From contig NZ_CP031356.1 in assembly GCF_003355475.1 (NCBI RefSeq), positions 2,976,001 through 3,040,000 on the forward strand: 64,000 nt of DNA, written 5' to 3'. The notes under the pieces were generated by a model. It had not been told where the DNA came from. It searched no databases and was given only the letters and a program-made list of their open reading frames with translations. Within the stretch, counting starts at the first letter, position 1. The number at the start of each line of letters is the position of its first letter. Made by a program: the position numbers and the translations under genes. Below, piece by piece: positions 24,517-33,476 of this stretch. Source of the DNA: Brachybacterium saurashtrense (lineage in GTDB: Bacteria; Actinomycetota; Actinomycetes; Actinomycetales; Dermabacteraceae).

Positions 24517-24526
24517 CGCCCCGCCC

Positions 24527-25060
24527 TCACCGCATGGTCGCGGCGAGCTCCGCCTCGCTCAGCACCCGGTCCGCGAGGACCAGGCGCACGGCCGACGGGT
24601 CGGGGTTGCCGGCGTCGGGACCGCGGTGGCGCAGCGCCAGTCCGACCTTCTCGGCGACCGCGGCGGAGCCGGGGTTGTTCTCGAGCAGGTAGGCGACTAC
24701 CGGCAGCTCGGGACGACGCTCCCGGGCGGCGTCGACCGCGGCGGCAGCCAGCTCGGTCGCGAGCCCGCGGCCCTGCGCCTCGGGGGCGAAGCGGTAGCCG
24801 AGGTTCCAGAACGCGCCCTGCCGCACCGCGCAGCCGCCGTGCCCCACCACCGTGCCGTCCTCCCGTGCCACCCAGGCGCCGAGCCCGTGCTCGTGCCAGT
24901 CGGCGAGCCAGCCCGCCAGAGCCTCCCGCGTGGTGGCGAGGTCGGCGAAGCGGCCGCTGGGCAGGTGGGTCCAGGTGCGGGCGTCGGAGTAGATCCGGTG
25001 GAGATCCTCCAGGTCGGCGTCGCCGGGAGGGTCGAGCTGCAGCCGGGCGGTGGTGATCAT
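24527..25060 (-). CDS. GNAT N-acetyltransferase (RimJ/RimL type)
   Basis: Acyltransferase of 177 residues, Acetyltransf_3 type: ITTARLQLDPPGDADLEDLHRIYSD at the N-terminus, then LGYRFAPEAQGRGLATELAAAAVDAARE (acetyl-CoA loop QGRGLA) and VAYLLENNPGSAAVAEKVGLALR. ATG at 25058-25060. Convergent with the MFS gene (10 bp apart) and divergent from the phosphotransferase gene. Substrate unknown. Confidence 0.87.
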   Translation of the reverse strand: MITTARLQLDPPGDADLEDLHRIYSDARTWTHLPSGRFADLATTREALAGWLADWHEHGLGAWVAREDGTVVGHGGCAVRQGAFWNLGYRFAPEAQGRGLATELAAAAVDAARERRPELPVVAYLLENNPGSAAVAEKVGLALRHRGPDAGNPDPSAVRLVLADRVLSEAELAATMR

Positions 25061-25193
25061 GGGGTCCTCCTCCGGGCCGTCGACGGTGAGCGGAACGGCC
25101 ACTGCGTGGACGGTAGCCTCTCGCCACGACGGACGAGACCGCACCGAGTCACCGCCCGCCCTCGAGCCCCGGATCCGATGAAGGGACCCTGAC

Positions 25194-26156
25194 ATGGCCG
25201 TTTCAGCCTCTTCCTCACTGCCGCCCGGGCTGTCCCTGCTGTGGGAGAGCGCCGACGAGCGGGCGGCGCTGCGCGACCGCTTCGGCTTCGCGGATGCCGG
25301 TGAGGCGACCGACTGGCTCGTCGCCACGCTCCACGAGCACTGGGGCCTCACGGTCCGCTCCTGCCGTCGCCTCACCATCAGCGACCACAATGCGATCGCG
25401 TGGGTAAGCACCGACCGCGGTGAGCTGGTGGCGAAGTGGTCCCGCGAGGAGCGCCTGTTCCCTCGCCTCGAGGCGACCACCGGGCTGATCACGACGCTCG
25501 AGGAGCAGGGGATCCCGGTCGCCTCCCCGCTCCCCTCACAGGACGGCGCCGTGCGCGTGGTCGCGGATGGGCCCATCGGGCCGCTTTCCGTCGCGGTGCT
25601 CCCCGAGATCGCGGGGACCTGGCTGGACGTGGCGGACCTCGACGCGGTGCGCACCGTCGGCGCCTGCCTCGCGCGGATGCACGAGGCCCTCCGCGAGCTC
25701 GACCTCCCCACGCTCGAGGGACGGCCGCCGCGCCCGGCGCGCGAGCGGATGCAGACCTGGCTCGAGGGACGCGACCACGGCCGCGCCCCGTCGGCCTCGG
25801 CCCGACTCGCCGCGCTGGTCGCGGACCTTCCGGACCTCGCGGATGCCCCGCAGCTCGTCCACGGGGACGTACGCGCCGCGAACCTGCTGATGCAGGGCGG
25901 GGAGGTCGCCGCGGTGCTGGACCTCGACGAGGTGCGCACCGATCACCGGGTCGCGGAGCTCGCGCAGACGAGCGTGCTGCTGGGGACCCTGTTTCGCGAC
26001 TGGCGGCCGACGCCCGCCCCTGCGCGACGGGCGCTGCGCGAGGGCTACGAGCGGATCCGCCCGCTCGGCGACGCGGAACGCGCCTGGCTCGAGGCTCTGA
26101 CCCTGTGGATCGCGCTCGCCACGTTCCCCGACGCCGAGCACCCCGCCCCCGCATGA
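25194..26156 (+). CDS. Phosphotransferase-family kinase (APH fold)
   Basis: Protein of 320 residues with the aminoglycoside-phosphotransferase fold. The N-lobe contains GELVAKWSREERLFPRLEATTGLITTL (ATP Lys), and the catalytic loop is DAPQLVHGDVRAANLLMQGGEVAAVLDLDEVRTDHRVAELA, with HGD...N and DLD motifs. ATG at 25194 preceded by GAAGGGA. Such genes may inactivate drugs or phosphorylate homoserine, choline or sugars; context gives no hint. Confidence 0.82.
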   Translation: MAVSASSSLPPGLSLLWESADERAALRDRFGFADAGEATDWLVATLHEHWGLTVRSCRRLTISDHNAIAWVSTDRGELVAKWSREERLFPRLEATTGLITTLEEQGIPVASPLPSQDGAVRVVADGPIGPLSVAVLPEIAGTWLDVADLDAVRTVGACLARMHEALRELDLPTLEGRPPRPARERMQTWLEGRDHGRAPSASARLAALVADLPDLADAPQLVHGDVRAANLLMQGGEVAAVLDLDEVRTDHRVAELAQTSVLLGTLFRDWRPTPAPARRALREGYERIRPLGDAERAWLEALTLWIALATFPDAEHPAPA

Positions 26157-26208
26157 GCCCGCTCTCCCCCGCGCGCCCGTCGGCCCCGCGGTGGGGCACA
26201 CTGGCGCC

Positions 26209-26613
26209 ATGGAGGAGACGAGCGGGGGGCGCCCGCTGCTGCACATCGGCGCGGTCGCGGAGCGCACGGAGCTCAGCCTGCGCACCCTGCGGCACTACGA
26301 CGAGATCGGGCTGGTGCATCCCTCCGAGCGCAGCGAGGGCGGGTTCCGCCTGTACTCCGAGCAGGACGTCGAGCGGATCCTGCTGATCCGGCGCATGAAG
26401 CCGCTGGACTTCTCGCTGGAGCAGATGCGGGAGCTGCTGGACATCACCCATGACGTCGCCAAGCCGGATCCGCCGCCGGAGGCGCGCGAGAAGCTGCGCG
26501 AGCTGGAGGCGATCGCGCTCGAGCGACGCACCGCCCTGGAGCGGAAGGTCGCGATGGCCGACGAGTTCCTCGACCGCCTGCGCGCACTGTCCTCCGCCCG
26601 CCCGACGGACTGA
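26209..26613 (+). CDS. MerR-family transcriptional regulator
   Basis: Regulator of 134 residues. The MerR winged helix is HIGAVAERTELSLRTLRHYDEIGLVHPSERSEGGFRLYSEQDVERILLIRRMKPLDFSLEQM and is followed by a dimerisation helix (KLRELEAIALERRTALERKVAMADEFLDRLRAL). There is no C-terminal ligand domain and no metal-binding Cys. I prefer the ATG at 26209 to an in-frame GTG at 26191. The SoxR-like palindrome at 26657-26673, before the SulP gene, is a good candidate target. Confidence 0.88.
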   Translation: MEETSGGRPLLHIGAVAERTELSLRTLRHYDEIGLVHPSERSEGGFRLYSEQDVERILLIRRMKPLDFSLEQMRELLDITHDVAKPDPPPEAREKLRELEAIALERRTALERKVAMADEFLDRLRALSSARPTD

Positions 26614-26656
26614 GCCGCGTGCGATCCGGGTCACGGCCCGTATCGCCCCCGCCGAA

Positions 26657-26673
26657 CCTCACGTAACGTGAGG
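26657..26673. promoter_or_regulatory. Perfect palindrome CCTCACGT-A-ACGTGAGG, candidate MerR site
   Basis: Arms of 8 bp around a single A, located between the MerR gene (ends 26613) and the SulP gene (starts 26749). The layout resembles the SoxR/MerR-type operator CCTCAAG...CTTGAGG, which lies in an overlong promoter spacer. Binding by the neighbouring MerR protein is inferred from position and symmetry. Confidence 0.55.
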
Positions 26674-26748
26674 GTTGCACCGCGGTCCTCACGGAGACGT
26701 TCCGTGCCTCCGGGCCGCCCTCCCCACCCCACACGTCAGGATCCCCCC

Positions 26749-28299
26749 GTGACCTCCTCCCCCACGGCGCCCGCTGACAGCGCGCCCCAGCACTCGCAGT
26801 CCCGGCCCGCCACGGTCCGCGCCGCCCTGAGCGATCCCCGACAGCTGAGGACCGAGATCCTCGGCGGCCTGGTGGTCGCCCTCGCCCTGATCCCCGAGGC
26901 GATCTCCTTCTCGATCCTCGCCGGCGTCCCGCCCCAGGTGGGCCTGTTCGCCTCGTTCACGATGGCGGTCACGATCGCCGTGGTGGGCGGCCGGCCCGCC
27001 ATGATCTCCGCCGCCACCGGCGCGGTGGCCCTGGTGGTCGCGCCGGTGGTGGTCGAGCACGGGCTCGACTATCTCCTCGCCACCGTGATCCTCGCCGGCG
27101 TGCTGCAGGTCGTGCTCGCCGTGCTGGGCGTGGCGAAGCTGATGCGCTTCATCCCCCGCTCGGTGATGACCGGGTTCGTCAACGCCCTGGCGATCCTCAT
27201 CTTCACCGCCCAGCTGCCGCACCTGTTCGGCGAGGACATCCCCTGGATCGTCTACCCGCTGGTGGCGGCGGGCCTGGCGATCATGGTGCTGATGCCCCGG
27301 TTCACCACCGTGGTCCCGGCGCCGCTGATCGCGATCATCGTCCTCACGATCGCGGTGGTCGCGTCCGGCTGGACCATGCCGAACGTCTCCGACCAGGGCG
27401 AGCTGCCCGAGTCGCTGCCCGCGCTGCTGATCCCGGAGGTCCCGCTCACCGTCGAGACGCTGCGGATCATCGCGCCGTACGCGCTGGCGATGGCGGTGGT
27501 GGGGATCATGGAGTCCCTGATGACGGCCAAGCTGGTCGACGACATCACCGACACCCACTCGAACAAGACCCGCGAGACCTGGGGCCAGGGCGTCGCGAAC
27601 CTCGTCACCGGCTTCTTCGGCGGCATGGGCGGCTGCGCCATGATCGGCCAGACCATGATCAACGTGAAGCAGTCCGGGTCCCGCACCCGGCTCTCCACCT
27701 TCCTGGCCGGGGTGTTCCTGCTGATCCTGGTGGTGGTGCTGGGGGACATCGTGGGGCTGATCCCGATGGCCGCCCTGGTCGCGGTGATGATCATGGTCTC
27801 GGTGGGCACCTTCGACTGGCACAGCATCCGCCCCTCCACGCTGCGCCTGATGCCGTGGTCGGAGACGGCGGTCATGCTGGTCACGGTGATCGCCACGGTG
27901 ATCACCCACAACCTCGCCATCGGCGTGGTGCTCGGCGTGCTCGCCGCGATGGTGCTGTTCGCCCGGCGGGTGGCCCACCTGGTGCGGATCGACGCGGTGT
28001 GGGAGTCCGACGTGGACGACGACGGCGCGATCGACATCCGCCGCTACGCCGTCACCGGCGAGCTGTTCTGGGCCTCCAGCAACGACCTCGTCTACCAGTT
28101 CGACTACGCCGGCGACCCGGCCGTGGTGATCATCGACCTCACCGCCGCGGACGTCTGGGACGCCTCCACCGTGGCGAGCCTCGACGCCGTGCAGTCCAAG
28201 TACGCCGAGCGCGGCAAGGAGGCCCGGATCATCGGGCTGGACGGCGCCAGCCTCGAGCGGCTCGAGAAGCTCTCGGGCAATCTCGGCGCGGGGCACTGA
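26749..28299 (+). CDS. SulP-family anion transporter with STAS domain
   Basis: Membrane transporter of 516 residues. Ten to twelve helices with SulP landmarks (TEILGGLVVALALIPEAISFSILAGVPPQVGLFASF, GGRPAMISAATGAVALVVAP, GGMGGCAMIGQTMINVKQSG) and a C-terminal cytoplasmic STAS domain from about residue 425 (VTGELFWASSNDLVYQFDY, VVIIDLTAADVWDASTVASLDAV). Transports sulfate, bicarbonate or another anion; bacterial relatives with this GCAMIGQT motif include BicA-like bicarbonate carriers. GTG start at 26749. Followed after 2 bp by the amino-acid permease gene. Confidence 0.9.
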   Translation: MTSSPTAPADSAPQHSQSRPATVRAALSDPRQLRTEILGGLVVALALIPEAISFSILAGVPPQVGLFASFTMAVTIAVVGGRPAMISAATGAVALVVAPVVVEHGLDYLLATVILAGVLQVVLAVLGVAKLMRFIPRSVMTGFVNALAILIFTAQLPHLFGEDIPWIVYPLVAAGLAIMVLMPRFTTVVPAPLIAIIVLTIAVVASGWTMPNVSDQGELPESLPALLIPEVPLTVETLRIIAPYALAMAVVGIMESLMTAKLVDDITDTHSNKTRETWGQGVANLVTGFFGGMGGCAMIGQTMINVKQSGSRTRLSTFLAGVFLLILVVVLGDIVGLIPMAALVAVMIMVSVGTFDWHSIRPSTLRLMPWSETAVMLVTVIATVITHNLAIGVVLGVLAAMVLFARRVAHLVRIDAVWESDVDDDGAIDIRRYAVTGELFWASSNDLVYQFDYAGDPAVVIIDLTAADVWDASTVASLDAVQSKYAERGKEARIIGLDGASLERLEKLSGNLGAGH

Positions 28300-28301
28300 C
28301 G

Positions 28302-29693
28302 GTGAGCACCACCGCCACGCAGCCCGCCGACGCCCCCGCCCCGGCCCGTCGGCGGCCCGGGCTCACCTCCCGCCACCTCCACTTCATCGCGCTCGGCTCC
28401 GCGATCGGGACGGGCCTGTTCTACGGCTCGGCCGGCGCGATCCAGGCCGCGGGCCCCTCGGTGCTGCTGGTGTACCTGCTGGGCGGCGCGGTCGTGTACT
28501 TCATGCTGCGGGCGCTGGGCGAGATGGCGGTGCGGATGCCGATCCCCGGCTCTTTCGCCGAGTACACGCGCCGCTTCCTGGGCCCCTGGGCCGGGTACCT
28601 CACGGGCTGGATGTTCGCCTTCGAGATGCTGATCGTGTGCCTGGCGGACCTCACCGCGATCGCGATCTACATGCGCTTCTGGTTCCCGGACACCGCCCAG
28701 TGGCTCTGGGTGGCGCTCACGCTGCTGATCGTGGGCGCGGCGAACCTGGCCAGCGTGCGCTGGTTCGGCGAGCTCGAGTTCGCCTTCACGATCGTGAAGG
28801 TGGGGGCGGTGATCGCGATGATCGCGGGCGGCGCGGCGATCCTCGCGTTCGGCCTGGGCGATCCCTCGACGCCGACGGGCCTGGAGAACCTCACGGCCGA
28901 CGGGGGCTTCCTCCCGCACGGCCCCGGTGGGATGATCAGCGCGTTCATCCTGGTGCTGTTCGCCTTCGGCGGCACCGAGATCATCGGCGTGGCCGGCACC
29001 GAGGCGGAGGACCCCGCCCGGGCCGTCCCCAAGGCCGTGAACACGGTGCCGGTGCGGATCCTGCTGTTCTACGTCCTCGCGATCGGGGTGATCCTGCTGA
29101 TCACGCCGTGGCCGCAGATCACCGGGGAGCAGTCCCCGTTCGTGCAGATCTTCGACACGCTCGGCGTGAACTGGGCGGCGGCGCTGCTCAACGTCGTGGT
29201 GATCACCGCGGCGCTCTCCGCGATCAACGCGGACCTCTTCGGCGCCGGCCGCGTCGTCGCCGGGATGGCGCGGCAGCGTCTGGCCCCCGCGGCCCTGTCC
29301 CGCACGGTGCGCGGGGTGCCGGTGGTGACCACCCTGGCGATGCTCGGCGTGCTGGTCGTCGGCGTGGTGCTGAACTGGGCGCTGCCGGAGAGGGTGTTCA
29401 CGATCGTCGCCTCGCTCGCCACCTTCGCCACCGTGTTCGTGTGGCTGATGATCCTGCTCGCCCAGGTCGCCTCCCGGCGCGGCATGAGCCGCGCCGAGCG
29501 GGACGCGCTGCAGTTCCCGGTGCCTCTGTGGCCCTACGGCCAGGTGTTCGCGATCGTGTTCATCCTGTTCACCTTCGGGATCATGGTGTGGATCAGCGAG
29601 TACCACCTGGCGCTGCTGACGGGCGTGGCCTTCGTGGCGCTCATGAGCATGATCTATGTGGTCACCGGTCGGCGGCCCCTCCCACAGGGCTGA
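28302..29693 (+). CDS. Amino-acid permease (APC superfamily)
   Basis: Twelve-helix permease of 463 residues of the amino acid transporter family (AnsP/CycA/GabP type). It has SRHLHFIALGSAIGTGLFYGSAGAIQAAGPSVLL at the first helix, ALGEMAVRMPIPGSFAEYTRRFLGPWAGYLTGW and AFGGTEIIGVAGTEAEDPARAVPKAVN. GTG start 2 bp after the SulP stop, so co-transcribed with it; the pairing of an anion transporter and amino-acid carrier is unusual and suggests a shared pH or stress stimulus (inference). Confidence 0.92.
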   Translation: MSTTATQPADAPAPARRRPGLTSRHLHFIALGSAIGTGLFYGSAGAIQAAGPSVLLVYLLGGAVVYFMLRALGEMAVRMPIPGSFAEYTRRFLGPWAGYLTGWMFAFEMLIVCLADLTAIAIYMRFWFPDTAQWLWVALTLLIVGAANLASVRWFGELEFAFTIVKVGAVIAMIAGGAAILAFGLGDPSTPTGLENLTADGGFLPHGPGGMISAFILVLFAFGGTEIIGVAGTEAEDPARAVPKAVNTVPVRILLFYVLAIGVILLITPWPQITGEQSPFVQIFDTLGVNWAAALLNVVVITAALSAINADLFGAGRVVAGMARQRLAPAALSRTVRGVPVVTTLAMLGVLVVGVVLNWALPERVFTIVASLATFATVFVWLMILLAQVASRRGMSRAERDALQFPVPLWPYGQVFAIVFILFTFGIMVWISEYHLALLTGVAFVALMSMIYVVTGRRPLPQG

Positions 29694-29785
29694 CCCGCCG
29701 GGCCCGGGGACATCTCCTGTCCGCGCAGAGCGGTTCGCTGGCGACAGACCGGCTGGCGGCCCCGACAGAGACCTGACCCCAGGGT

Positions 29786-31033
29786 TCAGCCGTCGCAGAG
29801 CGAGGCGTCAGCCGTGCGGGTGGTCGCGCCGTCCACCGAGGGGGAGTGCGAGCTGGTCGCGGTCGGCGTCTCGGCGCGCGGCGTGATGTTGCCCGCGGCA
29901 TCGGACCCGGTGAGCTCGCCCTGCTCCTCGTCGTCATGACCCGCCTCGTCGGCCGGGACAGCCGGCTCGTCGGCCGCGAGAGCCTCGAACACCAGGCCGG
30001 TCGACGCCGAGGGCACGACGCGATTGCGGTCCGTGGGCGCCGGCTCCCAGGGCATCGTGAGGAAGGTGATGTGTTCGGGGTCCACCCGGTTGACCCGCTT
30101 GCCGAGCCCGGCGAGGTCCGAGGCCCGGCTCAGCCCAGGATCCACCGTCAGTGAGGATGTGGTCGCGTCGAGAAAGTCGTAGAGCCGGTCGGGGCGGGCG
30201 AGAATCCGCAAACTGCTCACCTCCTGCACCACCGCGGACATCACCTTCTGCTGGTGGCCCAGACGCGCGATGTCGCTGCCGTCGCCGATTGCATGGCGGG
30301 TGCGGGCCAGGGCCAGGGCGTCCTTCCCGTGGACGATCTGCTCCCCCGCGGGGAGGTCGAGATCGGCGCGCGAGTCCTGGAGCTCATCGGGCAGGCAGAT
30401 GTGCAGCCCGCCTAGCGCGTCGACCATCTCGATGAACCCCTCGAAGTCCAGCTCCACGAAGTGATCGACGTGCACGCCGGTCAGCTCCTCCACGGCGGCG
30501 ACTGAGCAGGCCGGGCCGAAGTTCAGGGCGGAGTTGAGCATGCCGCGTCCGCCGGCGAAGCCGCCGCTGCCGGTGTCGGCGCAGGCGGGTAGGTCCATGA
30601 GGGTGTCGCGCGGCAGCTGCAGCGCGTCAATCCGGTCGTCGTCGGCGGAGAGGTGCGCGAGCACCATCGCGTCGCTGCGCCGGGAGCCGTCGCCCGGCCC
30701 GAAGTCGTCCCCCGCCAGATCGCGGCTGTCCGAGCCGAGCAGCAGGATGTTGAGCGCACCGTCGCTCTCGTGCGAGGCCGATTCCTCCCCTGGCCGCAGC
30801 GGCGCGGTGGCGATGTTCTTCTCAAGATGGCCCACGGTCCCCGCCAGTCCGAGGGTCACTGCGACCACGACGGCCATGGCCAGCGCCGCGAGAGCAGCAA
30901 GGACCCTCCCGCGCCGGTACTGCAGCCTCGGCCGCTCCCGGCGGTGCGACCTCGGGGCGGATCGGCGCAGCGGTCGGCGTCCTCTCGGGGCGTGCTCCAC
31001 GGTCGCTGACACCTCCTTCTGCTCGTCGTGCAT
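29786..31033 (-). CDS. LytR-CpsA-Psr (LCP) family cell-wall glycopolymer ligase
   Basis: Attaches glycopolymers to peptidoglycan on the outer face of the membrane. The 415-residue protein has an Arg-rich cytoplasmic tail, one membrane helix (about residues 44-67) and the LCP domain: ALNILLLGSDSRDLAGDD, RRSDAMVLAHLSADDDRIDALQLPRDTLMDLP (catalytic Arg/Asp set), GVHVDHFVELDFEGFIEMVDALGG and KDALALARTRHAIGDGSDIARLGHQQ. The C-terminal 80 residues are acidic and Thr/Ser-rich, probably disordered. Convergent with the amino-acid permease. Confidence 0.92.
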   Translation of the reverse strand: MHDEQKEVSATVEHAPRGRRPLRRSAPRSHRRERPRLQYRRGRVLAALAALAMAVVVAVTLGLAGTVGHLEKNIATAPLRPGEESASHESDGALNILLLGSDSRDLAGDDFGPGDGSRRSDAMVLAHLSADDDRIDALQLPRDTLMDLPACADTGSGGFAGGRGMLNSALNFGPACSVAAVEELTGVHVDHFVELDFEGFIEMVDALGGLHICLPDELQDSRADLDLPAGEQIVHGKDALALARTRHAIGDGSDIARLGHQQKVMSAVVQEVSSLRILARPDRLYDFLDATTSSLTVDPGLSRASDLAGLGKRVNRVDPEHITFLTMPWEPAPTDRNRVVPSASTGLVFEALAADEPAVPADEAGHDDEEQGELTGSDAAGNITPRAETPTATSSHSPSVDGATTRTADASLCDG

Positions 31034-31106
31034 GGTCAGCCGACCAGGTGATCATGGGCGGGCCCGGAACTCCAATAGCTTCGGCGGGAGGATCCATGCA
31101 GTGTCC

Positions 31107-32084
31107 CTATGCGTCTCCTCCCGGGCCAGGCCAGGTGCCCGCTCCCTGCTCGACGAGCGCGAGGAACTCGTGCAGCGCCGGGTTCGGGAGCTCGTCGGGA
31201 CGGTGGATGATGCCGAGGGAGCGGTGCACCGGAGGATCCAGGGCGACCGCGACCCCGCCGAAGGCGGTCGCGGTGCGGGCGAGCGCAGTGGGCACGACGG
31301 TGAGGCCGTCGGCCGCGAGTGCCAGGGGGACCAGGCTGTCACGCTGGGTGGTGGTGATCCTGTGCGCGGGGAGGGCGCCGAGACCGCGTATTGCGGTGTC
31401 GGCGAGCTGACGGATCGAGGTCCCCCGCGGGAGGGTGATCAGGGCCCTCGAGGTGACGTCCCGAGGGGTCAGCGGGCCTCCTGCACCGCCGGGGCGCGCC
31501 CCAGCGGGGAGTACGGCCGCAAACTCCTGGGCGGGCAGCGGGATCGCGGCGAGATCGCCCGGCACCCGGTCGGCCACGCCGATGGCGGCGTCGGCCCGCC
31601 CTACCCGGACCGCTTCGACCAGCTCCTGCGCATCGTCGACCGTGGAGACCTCGATCCGCACCCCGGGGTGCGCCCGGTGGAAGCGCCCGAGGTGGTCGGG
31701 TAGCTCGGTCGCGACGAGTGAGGGCAGCCCGGTCACGCGCAGCGAGCCCGCGGTGAGCATCCGGGCCGCGCCCGCCATCGCCTCGATGGAGCTCAGCTCC
31801 GCCAGGGCGCGGCGTCCGGCGGTGACGACCCCGCGCCCTGCATCGGTGAGCTCCATCCGCCGGCCGACGGGGACGAACATCCGGGTGTCGAGCACCTTCT
31901 CGAGGGCGTGGATGCGGCGGGAGAGCGAGGGCTGGGAGATCCGCAGGACGTCCGCGGCGGCGGTGAAGGACCCGTGGTCGATCACCGCGATCAGCGCCTC
32001 CACCTGTCCGAGGCTCGGGCCTCCCCGCGGCGTCGCAGGAACGTCCCCCTTGCCGGGGGCTGCGTGGGGGCGCGTCGGCGCCAT
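31107..32084 (-). CDS. LysR-family transcriptional regulator
   Basis: Regulator of 325 residues. HTH: LGQVEALIAVIDHGSFTAAADVLRISQPSLSRRIHALEKVLDTRMFVPVGRRMELTDAG; effector domain with RVTGLPSLVATELPDHLGRFHRAHPGVRIEVSTVDDAQELVEAVRVGRADAAIG. I chose the ATG at 32082-32084, preceded by a GGAAGGGG-type ribosome-binding site; the open frame upstream reads into the Asp23 gene antisense. Divergent from the Asp23 island, so it may regulate it, but LysR targets here are not proven. Confidence 0.9.
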   Translation of the reverse strand: MAPTRPHAAPGKGDVPATPRGGPSLGQVEALIAVIDHGSFTAAADVLRISQPSLSRRIHALEKVLDTRMFVPVGRRMELTDAGRGVVTAGRRALAELSSIEAMAGAARMLTAGSLRVTGLPSLVATELPDHLGRFHRAHPGVRIEVSTVDDAQELVEAVRVGRADAAIGVADRVPGDLAAIPLPAQEFAAVLPAGARPGGAGGPLTPRDVTSRALITLPRGTSIRQLADTAIRGLGALPAHRITTTQRDSLVPLALAADGLTVVPTALARTATAFGGVAVALDPPVHRSLGIIHRPDELPNPALHEFLALVEQGAGTWPGPGGDA

Positions 32085-32307
32085 CTCGGCCCCTTCCTTC
32101 CGTCCCGGCCGTGCGCCCGGATCGCTGCGCAGAGGATATCGAGGCGCCACCGATCGCAGCGGGCGCGGCGAGGTGCGCCCAGACGACACTCTTATAGATG
32201 TGACGCCTATCACTCTCGGCGGCCGTGAGGATCTGCCCGGTCGCGACGTCTTCCCTATGTCAGCATTCGCAGGCCCGTACGCACGGGCCGTCAGGAAGGA
32301 GACTCCC

Positions 32308-32817
32308 ATGTCCGAGGCATCGATCCCCCAGACCGGCAAGCAGAAGCAGCGCGAGGCCGAGCTGGCCGCGCAGCAGGAGAACGGCGAGCAGCAGGACACC
32401 GTCCCGCGCGGCCCGCTGCAGACCGACCGCGGTGTGACCACCCTGGACGAGACCGTCGTCGCGAAGATCGCCGGCATGGCGGCCCGCGAGGTCCCCGGCG
32501 TGCACGACATGGGCAACGCCGTGCGCCGCGCCTTCTCCGCCGTCACCGACCGCTTCCCCAACGGCCAGACCAGCGTCACCGGCGGCATCGCGGTGGAGAA
32601 GGGCGACACCCAGGCCGCCATCGACGTGACCGTGGTCGTCGAGTACGGCGCCTCGATCGTCGAGGTCGGCAACGCGATCCGCCGCAACGTCATCGACCAG
32701 GTCGAGGGCACGACCGGCCTCGAGGTCATCGAGGTCAACGTCAACGTGGTCGACGTCCACCTGCCCGGCCAGGACGACGAGCCGGCCGCCGAGCAACGCA
32801 GCACCGACCTGAAGTGA
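32308..32817 (+). CDS. Asp23/Gls24 family envelope stress protein
   Basis: Membrane-associated cytoplasmic protein of 169 residues of the alkaline-shock-protein family. The N-terminal third is charged and Gln-rich; the Asp23 domain runs from TDRGVTTLDETVVAKIAGMAAREVPGVHDMGNA to VVVEYGASIVEVGNAIRRNVIDQVEGTTGLEVIEVNVNVVDVHLP. It is the best-conserved member of the island and probably the filament-forming or scaffold subunit held at the membrane by the anchors encoded next. ATG with AGGAAGGAG just upstream. Confidence 0.92.
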   Translation: MSEASIPQTGKQKQREAELAAQQENGEQQDTVPRGPLQTDRGVTTLDETVVAKIAGMAAREVPGVHDMGNAVRRAFSAVTDRFPNGQTSVTGGIAVEKGDTQAAIDVTVVVEYGASIVEVGNAIRRNVIDQVEGTTGLEVIEVNVNVVDVHLPGQDDEPAAEQRSTDLK

Positions 32818-32881
32818 TCCGCCGGGTGCGGGGACGGGCCGAGCGCCCGCCCCGCACCCGCCCCACGCTCGAGGAGCACGC

Positions 32882-33058
32882 ATGAAGACATCACAGTTCG
32901 CCCTGCTCATCGGTCTGATGCTCGGTGCCGTCCTGGCCTTCGGCAGCGTCGGCCAGTTCTCCCTCGTCCTGCTGCTGTCGGCGATCGGCCTCGCCGTCGG
33001 CATGACGATCGAGGGACGCATCGAGGTGCGAGGACTGACCGATCGCTGGAGGCGGTGA
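32882..33058 (+). CDS. Small membrane protein (DUF2273-like), 58 residues
   Basis: Short ORF of 58 residues with two hydrophobic helices (FALLIGLMLGAVLAFGSVG and FSLVLLLSAIGLAVGMTI) and the basic C-terminus EGRIEVRGLTDRWRR. In Firmicutes and Actinobacteria, small two-helix DUF2273 proteins lie next to Asp23 genes and help tether Asp23 to the membrane. It starts 64 bp after the first Asp23 gene and its stop is 1 bp before the next start. Confidence 0.8.
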   Translation: MKTSQFALLIGLMLGAVLAFGSVGQFSLVLLLSAIGLAVGMTIEGRIEVRGLTDRWRR

Positions 33059-33059
33059 C

Positions 33060-33476
33060 ATGTCCACCGCCATCGCCCTCGACCCCGCCGCCGTCGAGAG
33101 CCCGTCACCGACCGTGACGCCCGCCGAGGATCGCGGCGTGACCAGCATCCCCGCACAGGTCGTCGCCCGGGTCGCCGAGCAGGTCGCCTCCGAGGCGGCG
33201 CTCGTCGGCTCCGGCGCGGGCGGGGTCCTCGGCGTCGGCGCGCGCCGTGACTTCGACTCCCGCCCCTCGGCCCGGTGCGAGCTCTACGGCCGCACCGCCG
33301 TGCTGAGCCTCGACGTCGGCGTGGAGTTCCCGACGCCGCTCGCCCCCGCCTTGACCGCCCTGCGCGACCTGGTCCGCGAGCGGGTCCAGCACCTGACCGG
33401 TCTCGAGGTGGGGCGTCTGGACGTCTCGATCTCCTGGCTCCGCCCCACCAGCACCGGGAGGAGGACCCTGCGATGA
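33060..33476 (+). CDS. Second Asp23-family protein
   Basis: Protein of 138 residues with a divergent Asp23 domain: TSIPAQVVARVAEQVASEAALVGSGAGGVLGVGAR, SARCELYGRTAVLSLDVGVEFPTPLAPALTALRDLVRERVQHLTGLEVGRLDVSISWL. It is the usual partner of DUF2273 and DUF6286 genes in actinobacteria. ATG overlaps nothing upstream (1 bp gap) and shares 4 bp (ATGA) with the next gene. Confidence 0.85.
   Translation: MSTAIALDPAAVESPSPTVTPAEDRGVTSIPAQVVARVAEQVASEAALVGSGAGGVLGVGARRDFDSRPSARCELYGRTAVLSLDVGVEFPTPLAPALTALRDLVRERVQHLTGLEVGRLDVSISWLRPTSTGRRTLR

Noticed and set aside
26689-28296. 535-residue leftward open frame opposite the SulP gene
   Set aside because: His/Asp/Gly-rich artefact of antisense codon bias; the SulP frame has clear motifs and helices.
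29694-29785. Terminator between the amino-acid permease and the LCP gene
   Set aside because: The convergent gap is GC-rich with short repeats but no clear stem followed by a T-tract.
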